Positions 25,453 to 34,298 of a DNA stretch of 48,838 nt are shown here, one piece after another. How positions within the stretch are numbered: position 1 is the first letter of the stretch; every line of letters begins with the position of its first letter. The stretch spans positions 1 through 48,838 of the forward strand of contig CANMBS010000038.1 of the NCBI GenBank assembly GCA_947496145.1, written 5' to 3'. The DNA is from an uncultured Pseudovibrio sp. GTDB lineage: Bacteria; Pseudomonadota; Alphaproteobacteria; Rhizobiales; Stappiaceae. The notes under the pieces were generated by a model that worked only from the letters and a program-made list of their open reading frames with translations, made no database searches and was not told where the DNA came from. A program made the position numbers and the translations under genes.

Positions 25453-26482
25453 GAATGTGGCCTTTGAACCCATGCTTGCAATATTTGCCAGTGTATCAGG
25501 CATATGGTTTGTGGTTCAAGGTGTTAAGATGGGGCTGGGCAAACTGGATGTACATGGTGCCGCTGAGCAGATCATCTTACTGGTGCTGGGCGCAAGCGCT
25601 CTGGTCTCGCTCAAATATGGCGTTGCGGCCAGTCTTTATAAGGCCACCATGGCCATCATGTTCGGCCTTCCTGCGCTGTTTACCGAAAGCGGTGGCAGTG
25701 GCTCTGAAGTGATTGTTAATCTTGTGGCCAGCATTGAAGCAGCCTTTGCCAGTCCCATCAATATGGCGCGTGCCCTGATGGATGGGGCGGGCTGGTTTGA
25801 TAAGATTGGTTACTTCTTTTTTACAGTCTTCCTGTTGGTTCCGTTCGTTTTGATGATGATTGTGTTTTTAACGCAGGTTGCCATTGGCCTGTTTCGCATC
25901 ATTACCATCTGCCTGCTGCTTCCCTTCATCGTTGCCGTCAGTTCGTTTCCGTGGGGGCGAGAGCAAATCCTGGTTGCCGGACGCACCCTGCTTGGCTCCA
26001 TCATCACCATGGTGACAGTCACCACTGTATTCTCTCTTGTTATGAAAGGCGTTGAAGAGCTTGCCTCAACGGGTGAGAAACTTGGGACAGACATAACAAA
26101 CGATAACACCTGGTCTGACTACATTTTAATCATGTTGCTGTCTTACTCCGGGGCTGCGCTTGTCAATGAAGCGGTCAGCATTGCCTCCACAATCACGCAG
26201 GCAGCGCTTAACGCGGCAAGTTCTGGTGCCATGATGAGCGGCATCGGGCGCGGCGCAACCGCCCCGATCAGAGGGGCCGTCGGCGCGTACAAAGCCTACA
26301 AAATGGCGACTTCAAAAGAAGGCAAGGCTGTCATGAATGCTGGTAAGGCCCTCCTGTCCGGCGGGGCTTCAGTGGTGGCAAAAGGTGCTTCTGCTGCTGC
26401 TCAGTACGCTTCCGGGGCCATCCCTAAAAGTCAGAACACAGACGCTTTTGAACAGCGCAAAAAGAAGGTCTCCGGGAAATGA
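25376..26482 (+). CDS. virB6: VirB6/TrbL-like polytopic membrane protein
   Basis: A 368-residue protein. ATG 25376 with AAAGG eight bases upstream is preferred; longer starts would lie inside the antisense gene. Five or more membrane segments are visible (for example MLAIFASVSGIWFVVQGV, FFFTVFLLVPFVLMMIVFLT, ITICLLLPFIVAVSSF). The C-terminal 100 residues are Ala/Gly/Lys-rich and probably flexible. VirB6 forms the inner-membrane part of the conjugation channel. The stop overlaps the next ATG (ATGA at 26479). Confidence 0.9.
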   Translation: MSADCISCGLVKAYVANGDELVNNFMNVAFEPMLAIFASVSGIWFVVQGVKMGLGKLDVHGAAEQIILLVLGASALVSLKYGVAASLYKATMAIMFGLPALFTESGGSGSEVIVNLVASIEAAFASPINMARALMDGAGWFDKIGYFFFTVFLLVPFVLMMIVFLTQVAIGLFRIITICLLLPFIVAVSSFPWGREQILVAGRTLLGSIITMVTVTTVFSLVMKGVEELASTGEKLGTDITNDNTWSDYILIMLLSYSGAALVNEAVSIASTITQAALNAASSGAMMSGIGRGATAPIRGAVGAYKAYKMATSKEGKAVMNAGKALLSGGASVVAKGASAAAQYASGAIPKSQNTDAFEQRKKKVSGK

Positions 26483-26658
26483 TAAAACCTCATCTGCAAA
26501 TGATTTGCCTCACCCTGTTTCTGACAGGCTGCGCCGCCAATACAGAAATGCCTTATGAGCCGGTTGATACGGACCAGATGCGCCCTTCACCATGTGCGTG
26601 CCTGGAGCTTGACTACCAGCCTCAAACGTTTGAGTGGGTCAATGCTGCGCAAGCTTAA
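26479..26658 (+). CDS. virB7: VirB7-like lipoprotein (59 aa)
   Basis: A small gene coupled to virB6 by ATGATAA. The product begins MIKPHLQMICLTLFLTGCAA, with lipobox LTGC and lipidation at Cys18, and continues with a short Pro/Cys-containing tail (MRPSPCACLELDYQPQTFEW). VirB7 proteins are short outer-membrane lipoproteins that stabilise VirB9, often via a Cys. Size, position between virB6 and virB8, and lipobox all fit. The last 17 bp overlap virB8. Confidence 0.85.
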   Translation: MIKPHLQMICLTLFLTGCAANTEMPYEPVDTDQMRPSPCACLELDYQPQTFEWVNAAQA

Positions 26659-27400
26659 AAAAGACAAAGGGCAGAAGGATAAGCGCTGCGAGCCACAACT
26701 GGGTGAACCGTCACGCGCTGATGGGCTGAAGGAGGCGCAAGCCTTGCGGCGCTCTGTGCTGGAAGCTGATCCGTTTGCCTATCAGGCATCTCACAGACGC
26801 ATGGTCACCGTGGTTCGTATTTTAGTGTTTGTGGTTGTGGTGCTGGCAACCTCGCTCACCGCTGCACTGGTGGTTATCAAGCATCTTATGCCGCTTAAAA
26901 CCACCGAAATCGCCTTGCTTCGCGTGGACCCCAATGATGACCGCATTTACGCCATTGAGCCGCTTTCTGTTGAGGTGGACGGGTTTGAACTCATGCTTGA
27001 GAAGATGGCGCGCCGCTTTGTGGCCCAGCTTCTGACCATTGACGGGATTTCTCAGGATGTGCGCTTTGAAGAGGTGCGCCGGTATTCTGACCGGGCGTAT
27101 TTCAGCTCGTTTCTGAATGCCAATCAGCAGCGCATTGAAACGGCCCTGAAAGATGGTCTGAACCGCTCCATTACCGTTGAGAGCGCCAGTCTGCTGGATG
27201 CTTATGACGGGGTTTACATGTACTCCGTTGAGTTTGTCCAGACCGATAAGATCGGCAGCAAGGACCCCGAACAGCGCAAGCTTCGCGCCTATCTGGAAAT
27301 GACCACAAGGCCGCAGGAAGTCACCACCGCAGAGCGTTTTGAAAACCCCCTTGGCATTCGTGTGCTGGACCTGTCTGTTAAAGAAAGACACAGTGAATGA
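26642..27400 (+). CDS. virB8: VirB8-like inner-membrane assembly factor
   Basis: A 252-residue bitopic protein. ATG 26642 gives a short basic cytoplasmic N-terminus (MLRKLKKDKGQKDKR), then a membrane helix near 55-80 (MVTVVRILVFVVVVLATSLT) and a periplasmic domain with LMPLKTTEIALLRVDPNDDR and a typical VirB8 C-terminus (PLGIRVLDLSVKE). It starts within virB7 and its stop overlaps virB9. Confidence 0.92.
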   Translation: MLRKLKKDKGQKDKRCEPQLGEPSRADGLKEAQALRRSVLEADPFAYQASHRRMVTVVRILVFVVVVLATSLTAALVVIKHLMPLKTTEIALLRVDPNDDRIYAIEPLSVEVDGFELMLEKMARRFVAQLLTIDGISQDVRFEEVRRYSDRAYFSSFLNANQQRIETALKDGLNRSITVESASLLDAYDGVYMYSVEFVQTDKIGSKDPEQRKLRAYLEMTTRPQEVTTAERFENPLGIRVLDLSVKERHSE

Positions 27401-28383
27401 GTATCCGTTTTACTATTTTTGCCGCAACCCTGATTGCCTCACACACCGCACACAGCGCCACCGTTTTAGGGCAAGGCCCGCAAACGCCGCAGCAAAGAAT
27501 TAATTCAGGCCAGCAGCTTGTTGCCAATGCCACAAGCTCAGCGGTTCCTGAAGAGGCACTGGCTCAGGCCGCCCGCCAGCGGGCAGGTGAATTCGGTCCC
27601 ATGGCCCGCCCGACCGTGCCCCTTGGACAGATTCAAAAAGCATGGGACAGCGCGGGACGAGACGGCGGTGTGCACACGCAGGTTAAATGCGAGACATGCG
27701 TTTACCGGGTGCGCCTGCGCGAATTCATGCTCACCGCCATCACCCTGCCTGAAGGGGTGAAGATCGAAAACGCAGACGTTGCAGATACCAGCCGTTTTGA
27801 CACCCGGATCCGAAACGAAAACACCCTTGTGATCAAGCCACTGGCCGCTGGCGTTGACAGCTCCATGCAGGTCTATACGGCAGATGGTGAGGTCTACAGC
27901 TTTTACCTTCGCGCCGAAACCGTCAACTCAAAGCATATTCCCGACCTGCTGTTTAAGATCGAAGCCCCCCGCGTGCCCCGTTCTGCGCTCATTGCAAGCG
28001 CCAACGGCGCACCTTTATTGCCCCTTGCCAACCAGCCGTTTCCAAAGGTGGAAGGGGCAACAAGCCCGCAAGCTGGCGACTTTGTGCAAAAGGCCAATAT
28101 TGACCCGTCCAAACTGCGCGGCTGGGGCAAGTATAAATTGTGGGGGTCCGATAACAGCCTGATGCCGGAAATGGTGCTTCGCGATGATCACTTCACTTAC
28201 ATTTTTTACGGCGAGAAATGGAACGATCTTCAGCTTCCCACCGCCTATAAAGTTTACGACAAGCTCGATGAACTGGTGAACACCCGCGTTTCGGGGTCAA
28301 CTTACATTATTGAAAGCACCAATAAGCTCATCACGCTCAAATCCGGTCAGACCTATATGTGCATCCAGTATTTAGGGGACTGA
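27397..28383 (+). CDS. virB9: VirB9/TrbG-like core-complex protein
   Basis: A 328-residue exported protein with signal peptide SIRFTIFAATLIASHTAHSA. The N-terminal half includes the beta-sandwich segment with NTLVIKPLAAGVDSSMQVYT and VYSFYLRAE. The C-terminal domain has HFTYIFYGEKWNDLQLPTAY and ends TYMCIQYLGD, as in outer-membrane VirB9 domains. It forms the outer-membrane core with VirB7 and VirB10. The sequence between the two domains is longer than in classical VirB9. Confidence 0.92.
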   Translation: MSIRFTIFAATLIASHTAHSATVLGQGPQTPQQRINSGQQLVANATSSAVPEEALAQAARQRAGEFGPMARPTVPLGQIQKAWDSAGRDGGVHTQVKCETCVYRVRLREFMLTAITLPEGVKIENADVADTSRFDTRIRNENTLVIKPLAAGVDSSMQVYTADGEVYSFYLRAETVNSKHIPDLLFKIEAPRVPRSALIASANGAPLLPLANQPFPKVEGATSPQAGDFVQKANIDPSKLRGWGKYKLWGSDNSLMPEMVLRDDHFTYIFYGEKWNDLQLPTAYKVYDKLDELVNTRVSGSTYIIESTNKLITLKSGQTYMCIQYLGD

Positions 28384-28384
28384 C

Positions 28385-29509
28385 ATGAGTGTGTGTGAGT
28401 TCTTTCTGGCAATCAATCTGAGTTTGGGCGGTGCGTGCGAGGAAGCGCCTGCCAGAGCACGCGGCCTTCCTGAAACCGAGCCTGCCGTTTTTGACTATAA
28501 GCGCCCGCCAGAACCTGAGCCGGTTGTGGCAAAGCCGCCTGCGCCAAAAATCATCATGGCCCCGCCTGTCATTATTGAAAAGGAAGTCAGTAAAGAGGCC
28601 CCGCCGCGTACCATTATTAAGAAGGAATACATCACCGTTGAAAAGATAGTGCAGCCGCCAAAGCGCCGCGAACCAGACCCGTTTGAGCTGGAATTGCAGG
28701 CGGCGCAGCGGGCACGCTGGCAAGGCCAGAGCACAATCAGCGCAGGCGGGATTGCTGCAAATGGGGCAGCGGCCAATGTGCCGGGACTGGCAGGGGCTGC
28801 GCCGGGTAAAATGGCTGCGGTCAGTGCAGATGTTCAAGGAGCGCTGGCTGCACCTGAAGGGCAGGACAGGGAAAACAGCGCGTATAAAGCGCCCAAACGG
28901 ATCTCCACCAGCGCGGTTGATAACAGCCGGATTTTTGCAGCCGACCGTTACATTACCGGGATCGTGGAAGCGGGGGTGAACAGCCAGCTTGCTGAGGAAG
29001 GCTCCGTTGTCATCCAGACCAGCGAGAATGCTTTTGGCTATCACGGGGCAAACATCTTAATCCCCAAGGGCACCCGTATGACCTGCCAGTATAGCAGCGT
29101 TAAGAAAGTGGGTCAGACCCGCCTTGGCTTTACGTGTGAGCGGGTGTTGCTGGCGCAAAGCCGCGCCGAGCTTTACCAGCTTGGTGCCAGAGTGGGCGAT
29201 GCGCAGGGCTATGCAGGTCTGTCCGGCCACGTTGATAACCGCTGGTGGGAGAAATACGGCTCAGCGGTCATGACGGTGGGCATTGGCGCTGCTGTTGAAA
29301 CGGCAGTTTCTCTTTCCTCCAGACTGGAAAAATCCAATTCAGACACGGTTGCCTCCGCCCTTTCCGGGATTTCGGAAAACATAGGCGATCTGTCAGCAAA
29401 GCTTTTGGAGGACGCGGTTGACCTGAAGCCGGTCATCCGGATTTCGCAAGGCACCAGAGTTCAGATCAGACCTGACAATGACTGGTATTTTCCAAAACCA
29501 ACCCAATGA
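28385..29509 (+). CDS. virB10: VirB10/TrbI-like channel protein
   Basis: A 374-residue protein. The C-terminal domain is clear: FAADRYITGIVEAGVNSQLA, GTRMTCQYSS, RLGFTCERVLLAQSRAELYQ, GLSGHVDNRWWEKYG and the final GTRVQIRPDNDWYF. Before it lies a Pro/Glu/Lys-rich stretch (PPEPEPVVAKPPAPK) that spans the periplasm. The N-terminus is odd: only about 14 apolar residues (CEFFLAINLSLGGAC) with no basic cytoplasmic tail, whereas VirB10 normally has 20-40 cytoplasmic residues before a full helix. Either the anchor is degenerate or export differs here. Confidence 0.92.
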   Translation: MSVCEFFLAINLSLGGACEEAPARARGLPETEPAVFDYKRPPEPEPVVAKPPAPKIIMAPPVIIEKEVSKEAPPRTIIKKEYITVEKIVQPPKRREPDPFELELQAAQRARWQGQSTISAGGIAANGAAANVPGLAGAAPGKMAAVSADVQGALAAPEGQDRENSAYKAPKRISTSAVDNSRIFAADRYITGIVEAGVNSQLAEEGSVVIQTSENAFGYHGANILIPKGTRMTCQYSSVKKVGQTRLGFTCERVLLAQSRAELYQLGARVGDAQGYAGLSGHVDNRWWEKYGSAVMTVGIGAAVETAVSLSSRLEKSNSDTVASALSGISENIGDLSAKLLEDAVDLKPVIRISQGTRVQIRPDNDWYFPKPTQ

Positions 29510-29523
29510 ATTGAGGGTTTAAG

Positions 29524-31764
29524 ATGCGCAGTATTTTTAAAGTTACACTGGCCGGGGGGCTTTTGCTATCGGCAACGATTGCAGGCAACACCCAGTCAGC
29601 CTCCCCGCCAACACCAGCTGAGCAGGCTGCCGGGGCAAAACAGCAAGGCAGTGCTTCTGAGGCCACAAAGGCACTGAAAGAAAAGCTGTTTGCCGTTGCT
29701 GTGAAGGTGAAGACCCCGATCTTTGAAGGCAAGGCGGTTCCGCTTGCCTTGCAGATTAAGAAGGCCCCGCAACTGACGCAAAGCCTGGCTGGCGCAGATG
29801 TGTCTATCGCTGGTGTGAGTGCGCAAGGCTACTCCCAGTACGTCACCCATAACGGCAAAAAGATCGGGCAGGCCGTGCTCACGCGCCTGACCAAGGATGA
29901 GCGCTTTGTTGAGCTTAACGCTGAAAACTTCACCTCCCAGTTTGACGTGGATGATGACGCCATTGATCCGGCAGAGATTTTAGAAATTAACGGCAATGAA
30001 GCAGAACTGGTTGCCGCGCTTAAAAAACTGAATGCTGAAGAGCCTGAGGAAGACGAGGAAGACAAGAAAGAAAAAGACGAGGAGGAGGGCGAGGGCTCCA
30101 ATAAGAACGGCGGGTCTGGAGCCAGTGATGGCAAATCTGAAAATGAACTTGCCAGCGCTTATAAAACCCCGGAGCGCAGAGAGGCTGATGAAGAGGATGA
30201 GGAACCGGAAGAGATCAACATCACGGAAGAAGGATGCCAGCCGGTTTATGACAAGGCACAAAATGTCGTTACCGTTTACAACAAGACCCAAACCTTAAAG
30301 GGCGGGGTTGTTGTCAAGGACGGCACCTGTGAGCCTTCCGGCAAAACCTTCACCGTGCAAAAGCAGTACGGCACCTGCCCGGATCTGGTGGATGTTGAAG
30401 GGCGCAAGGCACAGCCTCAGTTCCAGGCTTATTATCTTAATGATGCAAAGGAACGCACCGATCTGGAGCAATGTCAGGTCGATGAGGATATGACGTTTAA
30501 GATCACAGAGAAGGAAAGCTGCCCGGTTGAAGTTGATATCGAGGCTAAGACGGCAACGATTATTACTTCTCTTGTTTACACGGACCGCAATAACACAGAG
30601 CGCACTGCGCGAGGGTGTGAGCCATCAACATCGCTTGAGCCATTGCCTTTGACTTTGAACACGCAAGCCTGTTCGATAAAGCATGACTTTGCAGCCGGAC
30701 AGTCCAAAGAAATGGGCACATGGACATATACGAAAAACGATGTGACCTATCAGGCGTCTGCCTGCATTGATACGGGCAATACGTTCCCGCACAACAAAGT
30801 CTTCAAACAAAACGGGGTAGATGTCTGTAAAGTTCTGATCAACATGGATACTCAGGTTGCTATCCCGCAGGAACGTACTCAAATCACCGTTGCCGGGGTC
30901 AGACAGTTTATTGACGAGTGCAAACCCAATCAAAGTGCAAGCAAAGATATTCGGGCAACAACAGATACCTGCGAAAATCCGGCAACATTCACCCATGATC
31001 TGGATGCAGGTGTTTCTTACGGCATGGAGCGGTTTTACTACGAAAATCCGGACCGGGTTTACGTGACTGATTGTTTGCAGGGCGCAGCGACCTACACCCA
31101 TGGTGTGAAAATCACATCGTGGAAGTACAACGACGAAGAGTTAACGGCCCAGCCCCTTTCAACCGTATCAATTACCGTTGCAGGCAAGGAACACACGATT
31201 GTGGCAGATGCTTTGCTTGGTGGTGCCCCTGAGGTTCCTTACGCCGCTTTGGAAGATGAAACCGTCGAAAACACTGCTGCAAGGTATTATGAAGCCTGCA
31301 ACTCATTTGTGCCGACAAGCGTTCGCAAGGTTTATGAGCGGCCAGACGGAACAAAGCACTATGTTGCAGCTGGCGAAGGTGCTCCAATTGCAGAAGGTGA
31401 TAAGTGCGTTCGCGAAGTGGAAACCGTGGAACGCTGGTTTAAGACCGTCGCAAATAAAGGTGGCTGGGTCGCAAGTGCTTCAGTAGAAAATATCCACGGA
31501 ACGAGAGTCCAGATACCGGGAGGTTATGGATCCTGGGTGTCAGAAGAAGACGGCCCTTACCGCCGTCCACAGTTGGTGCGCAAGAACTCACCAACAGTTT
31601 GTGCTCCAGGTTCGATGAACTTGAAAAATTACAATGAGATTGTTCAACGGACCAGAATTACAGAGCCTGACGGTGATATCAGCTTCACTGACTGGGTCCG
31701 ATTGACGGAGAAAGAAACGGATACCACCTATGCCTATGAAAAAGATCCCGGCAATGGCTGCTAA
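29524..31764 (+). CDS. Large exported Cys-pair repeat protein in the T4SS operon
   Basis: A 746-residue protein with a signal peptide (IFKVTLAGGLLLSATIAGNT). Residues 30-160 form an N-terminal domain, and 165-235 are a very acidic linker. From Cys238 to about 530 there are six tandem units of about 48-50 residues, each with two Cys roughly 27-35 apart (units begin GCQPVYD, GTCPDLVD, SCPVEVD, ACSIKHD, VCKVLIN, TCENPAT). The C-terminal 200 residues contain an extra region with WFKTVANKGGW and end NGC. This suggests disulfide-stabilised beta repeats on the cell surface or pilus. It lies between virB10 and virB11, 14 bp after virB10. I know of no standard virB gene here, so an adhesin, pilus-tip or surface-exclusion role is inference. 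Confidence 0.75.
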   Translation: MRSIFKVTLAGGLLLSATIAGNTQSASPPTPAEQAAGAKQQGSASEATKALKEKLFAVAVKVKTPIFEGKAVPLALQIKKAPQLTQSLAGADVSIAGVSAQGYSQYVTHNGKKIGQAVLTRLTKDERFVELNAENFTSQFDVDDDAIDPAEILEINGNEAELVAALKKLNAEEPEEDEEDKKEKDEEEGEGSNKNGGSGASDGKSENELASAYKTPERREADEEDEEPEEINITEEGCQPVYDKAQNVVTVYNKTQTLKGGVVVKDGTCEPSGKTFTVQKQYGTCPDLVDVEGRKAQPQFQAYYLNDAKERTDLEQCQVDEDMTFKITEKESCPVEVDIEAKTATIITSLVYTDRNNTERTARGCEPSTSLEPLPLTLNTQACSIKHDFAAGQSKEMGTWTYTKNDVTYQASACIDTGNTFPHNKVFKQNGVDVCKVLINMDTQVAIPQERTQITVAGVRQFIDECKPNQSASKDIRATTDTCENPATFTHDLDAGVSYGMERFYYENPDRVYVTDCLQGAATYTHGVKITSWKYNDEELTAQPLSTVSITVAGKEHTIVADALLGGAPEVPYAALEDETVENTAARYYEACNSFVPTSVRKVYERPDGTKHYVAAGEGAPIAEGDKCVREVETVERWFKTVANKGGWVASASVENIHGTRVQIPGGYGSWVSEEDGPYRRPQLVRKNSPTVCAPGSMNLKNYNEIVQRTRITEPDGDISFTDWVRLTEKETDTTYAYEKDPGNGC

Positions 31765-31775
31765 CTAAAAACAAT

Positions 31776-31861
31776 CTGGCAGGTTTCGGCCAGACGCCTG
31801 CCAGTGATCTCACACGCAAAGTTGCAAGCTTGAAATCAACTCCCTGAAACGTCCTTCAGGG
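31776..31861 (+). promoter_or_regulatory. Two stem-loops between the Cys-repeat gene and virB11
   Basis: CTGGCAGG/CCTGCCAG (31776-31783 and 31797-31804) and CCCTGAA/TTCAGGG (31842-31848 and 31855-31861). Neither has a T-run. They may set mRNA stability or attenuate virB11 expression at the only sizeable gap (about 110 bp) in the second half of the operon. Confidence 0.45.
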
Positions 31862-31875
31862 TGAACGGGAAAGCT

Positions 31876-32814
31876 ATGTCTAATTTACTCATAATGAAGC
31901 TTATGGAACCTTACGCTCAAATCTATTCCGATCCTGACGTGGTGGAGCTGCGCCAGATGGAGCCGGAAAAGATCGTCATAGAGCACCGCAAAGACGATCT
32001 GGCGCAGGTTGATATGCCCGGTCTTGGTTACAATCAGATCCGGCGCATCTGTCAGGGTCTTGCCAACTATAACGGCCTGAAGTTTTGCGAAGAGGTTAAC
32101 TCGAACCTGTCTGTGGCACTGCCAGAGCGCCACCGCTTTGAATGCCTTGTTGGACCAAGCACACGCCTCGGGCTTTCCTTGTCAATCAGATGCAAGCACC
32201 CCTATGAAGTCAGCTTTGAAGATATGGGGCTTTGTCCGGCCACGATTGCCTATATTGAAGAAGCTATGGCAAAGCGCAAGAATATTGCGATTTCCGGGTC
32301 CACCAATACAGGCAAAACCACACTATTGAACAAGCTGCTCGGGCTTCTTCCAGCTGATGAGCGCGTGGTGTCTTGTGAAGACACCCCAGAGCTTGAAGTG
32401 GAACGCTTCTGGAATGGATCGGCACTGTTTGCAGCCCGCTCCGCCTCACAAGGGGGTGGCCTGCGCACCTGGCCTGAACTGTTTGACCACAAGATGCGTA
32501 TCTCGCCCGACCGCATCATCTTTTCTGAAATCTCCGTTCAAAACGCTTACTCGGCGCTCAATGCTTTGAACACGGGCGCACGAGGCTGGATGTGCACGAT
32601 CCATGCTGACCGGCCGGAAATGGTTGTAGAGCGCTTCCAGAGCAACATCGACATGTCGGGCATGACTTTGTCAAAGCCGGTTTCGGACTACTTCAACACG
32701 CTGGCAGATGTGATTTTTCACATAACGCGCTTTGATCATGGCGTGCGCCACATCACTGACATTTACGAGGTCAAAACCGGGCGGTTCATCCTTCAGGACG
32801 GGATTTTAAAGTGA
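31876..32814 (+). CDS. virB11: VirB11-like hexameric ATPase
   Basis: A 312-residue traffic ATPase. ATG 31876 is preferred to GTG 31861, which lies inside a stem-loop. Walker A is GSTNTGKTT (141-149); the Walker B region is ISPDRIIFSEIS; the His box is WMCTIHADRPEMVVERF. VirB11 works with VirB4 and VirD4 to drive secretion. Its TGA overlaps the next ATG. Confidence 0.95.
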   Translation: MSNLLIMKLMEPYAQIYSDPDVVELRQMEPEKIVIEHRKDDLAQVDMPGLGYNQIRRICQGLANYNGLKFCEEVNSNLSVALPERHRFECLVGPSTRLGLSLSIRCKHPYEVSFEDMGLCPATIAYIEEAMAKRKNIAISGSTNTGKTTLLNKLLGLLPADERVVSCEDTPELEVERFWNGSALFAARSASQGGGLRTWPELFDHKMRISPDRIIFSEISVQNAYSALNALNTGARGWMCTIHADRPEMVVERFQSNIDMSGMTLSKPVSDYFNTLADVIFHITRFDHGVRHITDIYEVKTGRFILQDGILK

Positions 32815-34298
32815 TGCATGTAACAAAAAATTCTTCAGTTTCCTTGCGTGGTACAGCGCGATTTGCCGAGCCTGATGACATCAGGGCAATGGGATACCTT
32901 AACGGCAAAGGTGTGGTGATTGGCGGGCTTAAAAAAAAGTTCGGGGGCACCACCATGCTGCGCCATGACGGGCCTGAGCATGTAATGGTAATTGCTCCGG
33001 CTCGGGCTGGTAAAGGTATGAGTGTGGTTCTGCCAACACTGTTGACCTGGTCTGAAAGCACAATCGTGCTTGATATCAGAGGCGAGAATTACGCCAGAAC
33101 CTCAGGCTGGCGAGCCTCGCAGGGCCAGAATGTTTTTCGTTTTGAGCCATCTGCCCCCGAAGGGTCTGCCCGTTACAACCCGCTGGCAGAGATCCGCATT
33201 GATACCGGCTTTCAGACTGGTGATTGTCAAACCATCGCCAGAAGTTTTCAGGACGATCATGAGCGGGACGCCTTCTGGTGGCTGAGCGCTGTGATTTTGC
33301 ATGTGCTTTACCGGGTACGCAATGAAGACAAACGCAAAGCAAATCTGGCCGACGTGTACTCCTTTTTGTGCAATTGCGCAGTTAGCGCGGATGACAAGAA
33401 GCAGGAAGAAGATGCGTTTGAAAAGCTGTTGCTTCAGATGGAAAGCTATGAGCACGGCAATGGGGAAGCAGACAAGCAAGTGCGTGGCTGCTCATCACGA
33501 ATGCGAAATCTGGAGATTGATGAACGCATTCATATCTTTTCAAGCGCACTGGACTCACTTGCAATTTTTGCAGATCCAGATGTCGCACGAAACACCTCGA
33601 CCAGCGATTTTACCATCAAAGACCTGATGAGCGGCGAGCAGCCGAGCAATGTGTATCTGGTCCTTTCTCCTGCTTATATCGGGCGCGTGAAAAAGCTCAT
33701 GCGCGTTATTCTGAATCAGATGCTTATGCGCCTGACAACAACGACGTCGCCCTGCAAGCATCGCTTACTCCTGATGCTGGATGAGTTCCTTGTACTTGGC
33801 AAGCTGGACAATTTTGAAAGCACACTGGCCATCATGGCTGACTTTGGCCTTAAAGCTTTCCTGAGCACCCATGACTTTTCTCAGCTTCACGCCGTATACA
33901 CCCGCGATGAAAACATCATGTCCAACTGCCGTGTGCGCATCGCTTATGCACCCAGCAATATTGAGACCGCTCGTGCTTTGTCTGAGATGACAGGCAAGAC
34001 AACGCTCGTGCAGCGCAAGCGCTCACTGTTAAGGAAACTTGTTCAGGGCAAAACAAGCAAATGTGCAAGTGCTGGTGAGATCTCCCGGCCCTTAATGGCA
34101 CCAGATGAGTGCATGCTTATGCCTGGTCTGAAATACGGCAAAAACAACCGGCAGACAAAGGCTGGCAATGTGCTGATTTTTACCGCTGGCAAACCCACCA
34201 TCTGTTCCCGGCAGTTCTTGTATTTTCAGGATAAAGAGCTGAACGCCCGCTCCGGGATGGAACCATCCGGCAACATTAAAGACGGGGTGGTGCAATGA
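32814..34298 (+). CDS. VirD4/TraG-like protein 1, without membrane anchor
   Basis: A 494-residue coupling-protein paralogue starting at the TGATG overlap with virB11. It lacks the N-terminal membrane helices of VirD4; homology begins at RGTARFAEPDDI. Walker A is altered to APARAGKGMS (61-70) where the next gene has APTRSGKGIS, but Lys67 remains. Walker B LLLMLDEFLVLGKL is intact. The two genes align along their whole ATPase domains. A soluble paralogue could form mixed hexamers, act as an adaptor, or handle a different substrate. The nucleotide gene is intact, so it is not a decaying duplicate. Confidence 0.85.
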   Translation: MHVTKNSSVSLRGTARFAEPDDIRAMGYLNGKGVVIGGLKKKFGGTTMLRHDGPEHVMVIAPARAGKGMSVVLPTLLTWSESTIVLDIRGENYARTSGWRASQGQNVFRFEPSAPEGSARYNPLAEIRIDTGFQTGDCQTIARSFQDDHERDAFWWLSAVILHVLYRVRNEDKRKANLADVYSFLCNCAVSADDKKQEEDAFEKLLLQMESYEHGNGEADKQVRGCSSRMRNLEIDERIHIFSSALDSLAIFADPDVARNTSTSDFTIKDLMSGEQPSNVYLVLSPAYIGRVKKLMRVILNQMLMRLTTTTSPCKHRLLLMLDEFLVLGKLDNFESTLAIMADFGLKAFLSTHDFSQLHAVYTRDENIMSNCRVRIAYAPSNIETARALSEMTGKTTLVQRKRSLLRKLVQGKTSKCASAGEISRPLMAPDECMLMPGLKYGKNNRQTKAGNVLIFTAGKPTICSRQFLYFQDKELNARSGMEPSGNIKDGVVQ

